Positions 61,417 through 64,000 of a stretch of 64,000 nucleotides of DNA are shown here, one piece after another. The position numbers and the translations under genes were made by a program. The stretch spans positions 5,640,528 through 5,704,527 of the forward strand of contig OZ025268.1 of the NCBI GenBank assembly GCA_964019165.1. Direction: 5' to 3'. This DNA is from Mastigias papua (Eukaryota; Cnidaria; Scyphozoa; Rhizostomeae; Mastigiidae). The stretch's first letter is position 1, and each line of letters begins with the position of its first letter. The notes beneath the pieces were generated by a model that made no database searches, had not been told where the DNA came from, and saw only the letters and a list, made by a program, of their open reading frames with translations.

Positions 61417-64000
61417 CTTTACAAAACAGATGGCTCCTGTACTTCAGCCCGAAAACTGTCACGTCTCATATGGAAATTTCCGTAGGAGTCACCTGTCACT
61501 ATCAGTGGTCACTATTAGGTTGTCGTAGTTTTAGGCCACCTGATTCTGTGTTGAAGCCTCGTTGTTGCATCTGGAATCGAGGTATTATTAGTGTTGTTAT
61601 TGTGCTTCCTACTGTTGCAACCACAGCCCACAGCCATGGACAACTCCCGATTTCATGAACTTTTGATAACAGTTTGCATTCATTTATCTTTTGCCTTGTA
61701 CTTGTTCTTGAGACTAGCCAACTGCATACTGGTTCTATAGAGAGATATATGACTGTATGAGCAAACTACTGTAGTCAATAAAAGAAGTTGAAGCAACCAA
61801 TCTCAACCTGTTATCAGAGAAGCGCATAACTGAAATGTAATCTCTATGAGTAAATGAGAAGCTTAGCAAAAACTCTTTGAATTAAAGTTAGATGTTTACA
61901 ATAGCTAAAACAAAGGCTAATTGAGGCCAACTAAGTACTGGGGAGTAAATGAAATCTAAAAGAAATAAATGACAATTATAAAAACTCTAAATCGAGAGTA
62001 CATATAAAACTTTTCAAATCCTACAGTTGCAATACTTACATTTTGTACTGTAGTCTTCAGATATTTTTTACAAACTCGCAAGGACAATGAAGTTTTAATT
62101 TCCATTAACAATTTTACTCATACTCTTTGGCCCATGAGCCTTACTGTGTCTTTTCCATAATACATGGTTCTCACTTTTGGCAGGTTTGGTACGGTAGTGC
62201 ACTCACACTGCATGCATAAATACAGAATCATCATTTTCCAATAACTTGTCAAAACGAGAAGTGTCAACAATGTATGCAATTTTAAGGGTCCTTTCCTGTA
62301 TCATGTTTGTTTTCTCATCAATATAACTATAGTGGAACATCCGTATCAATGGATATTAGTCTAAGTGTGACATTAGAAAGTATTCATCATTATTTTTGTC
62401 TTTCCAGTTCCATGAAAATCGAAATGCAAGATAATGCATGCAGTATCTGGCTTGATTTTTTGCATAGTGACTGAAAGTGAGTTTGGAAAGTATGCACTGT
62501 ATCATGATTGTATCTAACGTTGTTCCTATCAATGTTTCTTCATCGCTCTCTTCTATTACAGCCACCTCAATACGTAACTGCATCTTTATCGTCTTTCTCA
62601 TCAAACATTGTAAGATTGAGGTAGATAGAAGTTATCTTCATTTGTGTCCAGTACACTGACCAGTTGTCTGGTATCTCTTCCAAAAGGAAGACAAGGGCAA
62701 CCCTTGTGGATTACCAACTATAATAACACTTGTTTTTAGAACTGTGCAGATAACAGCTTATTTTCCTCCAATTTTGCTTTTTTCAACAATCCAAGAAACA
62801 AAAGAATCCTTTCTTTTGCGAACACGAGAAACAATTTCAGAATTCAAGTTTAAAACCCGTGCACGCTTAGCTTAAGTCTTCAATCTGAACGTCTTGGAAG
62901 TCGTATATACGTTTTTTTTTATATAAGAAAAAAGTTTATAAGAAAATGAGGCTCAAATGGCCACAATCTTAAGAAAATCCTAAGTCACAAGGCTCAAGTT
63001 CAAGAAAATGCTAAGAAAATTACAGTTCTTCTTCTTTACATGCCAGAGATTGATATTGGCTCATTTTTGAAAACTCTCGTACAAAGATCGAGACTTATGG
63101 TGGCCCGTCCCAAATACAGAGTAGCCTGTCTCAGCCAGTTTTTTCCTTCAGAAGTTAAGAAAAACTTAAGACAATCTCAGCCTCAAATTCGTGAAAAGTT
63201 AAGAAAATTGAGCCTAAGGAAAAAAAGTGTTTTTCTTATAAAAAAAACCGTGTACGCAACTACTTTGAAATAAACAAACAGGACCAATAGTTTCCCGAAC
63301 AATTTTCCAACTAATGCCTGTATTTCTACTAGAGCTATGATTCTTGTACTTCTTGTATGTATGTTTTGTACCTGTATATCTTGTATGAGTGATTTGTTCC
63401 CATAGTTTTATTATATGAATCATTAGTTTCATCCTTCTGTAACTGGAGAGGTCCATGTAATTCCTTTTCATTTGTAGACCGATGTGAGTGGGCTTTCTCT
63501 CCATTCCTTTGGTAACAATGAATGGAGATTTTGCATGAGATCGAGGATGTGATTAAGTGCTTCTGGAAAATCAGTATGCAAACACATAAATGATGCAACT
63601 AGTGCGTCTTCTTAAAATAACTAACTAAAGCAGAAGAGAGAATTGATTTTAAATGCATTGTCTTTGAAAAATAAAGCTGATTTTCCAGGTATACCACTTT
63701 TCCACAATAATTTATATATGCCATATTATTTCACGGATACATAAATATAACTGAAAGTTCGATTAGCTGAATTTTTGGTTGAATGTTCGTGTTTGCAATC
63801 CATTCTTGTTTACATTTTGACGAGTCTGATCAGGCTCCATTCTCCATGTATCATACGATTTAGCTTGTGTAGGCTGTGATTTCTGGGTCTAAAATACAAA
63901 CAAAGCTTAAAATAAAGGCAGCAATGAGTGAGTAACTCTTAAACTTATTTATCATATAGCCTTTCATGCATGAGGATTTGGTAGGTCTTTATTGAGGTAT
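61417..64000. other. Region upstream of CYP20A1
   Basis: It should contain the CYP20A1 promoter just right of 61416; no TATA box or CpG-rich patch stands out. Small open frames on both strands have no recognisable domain. Contains the MITE at 62910-63252. Confidence 0.5.
62910..63252. mobile_element. TA-flanked MITE, ATAAGAAA-terminus family
   Basis: The left end CGTTTTTTTTTATATAAGAA and the right end, reversed, CACGGTTTTTTTTATAAGAA are inverted repeats with TA on each side. Subterminal TTAAGAAAAT and GAGCCTAAG-type motifs occur on both arms. 343 bp, non-coding; same ends as 36580-36942. Confidence 0.7.

Overview
The window is animal nuclear DNA. It is AT-rich, its genes are split into many short exons with GT..AG introns of 0.1-5 kb, and the introns are full of microsatellites, MITE-like elements and SINE/LINE debris. 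Protein coding occupies only a small fraction. The domain set (C-type lectin, kringle, F5/8-type C, LamG, SUEL-type lectin, CYP20-type P450) is metazoan. The lineage cannot be fixed from the sequence; an invertebrate such as a sponge, a cnidarian or another early-branching animal is a guess. Both recognised genes lie on the minus strand and were assembled by hand: each exon was checked for splice sites, and every junction was checked for reading phase.

Positions 40363 down to 258 hold one very large secreted or adhesive lectin gene, open at the left edge of the window. The model has 28 exons, a single continuous frame of 6910 coding bases (about 2303 residues) and no stop. Domain order is signal peptide, CTLD1, Pro/Thr linker, kringle, CTLD2, CTLD3, F5/8C-1, CTLD4 (degenerate), LamG/ConA-like, CTLD5 (degenerate), SUEL-type galactose-binding lectin, CTLD6, linker, CTLD7, linker, CTLD8, CTLD9, CTLD10 (degenerate), CTLD11, F5/8C-2. 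All domain-block boundaries that coincide with introns are phase 1, the signature of exon shuffling. Some CTLDs keep mannose-type (EPN) calcium/sugar ligands, some galactose-type (QPD), and some none, so the protein looks like a multivalent, mixed-specificity glycan- and surface-binding molecule. Whether everything from 40363 to 258 is one gene is open: a good signal-peptide-like start lies at 5029, just before the two largest exons, so the 3' part could be a separate gene or an alternative transcript.

Positions 40364-51246 are intergenic, with no supported gene. They contain a 307-bp MITE with TAA duplication, a second terminal-inverted-repeat element, a diverged direct duplication and a 21-bp tandem repeat.

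Positions 61416 down to 51247 hold a complete 12-exon cytochrome P450 gene of 481 codons, which I assign to the CYP20A1 family. It has an N-terminal membrane anchor, ExxR, PERF-like and haem-Cys motifs. Its introns carry three long AT or TG/CA microsatellites. Positions 61417-64000 hold a TA-flanked MITE and nothing else recognisable.

The introns of the lectin gene contain several transposon families: a TA-flanked MITE family with an ATAAGAAA-type terminus, a palindromic foldback family, two hAT-like elements, tRNA-related sequences and a LINE reverse-transcriptase remnant. They also contain a decayed CTLD exon.
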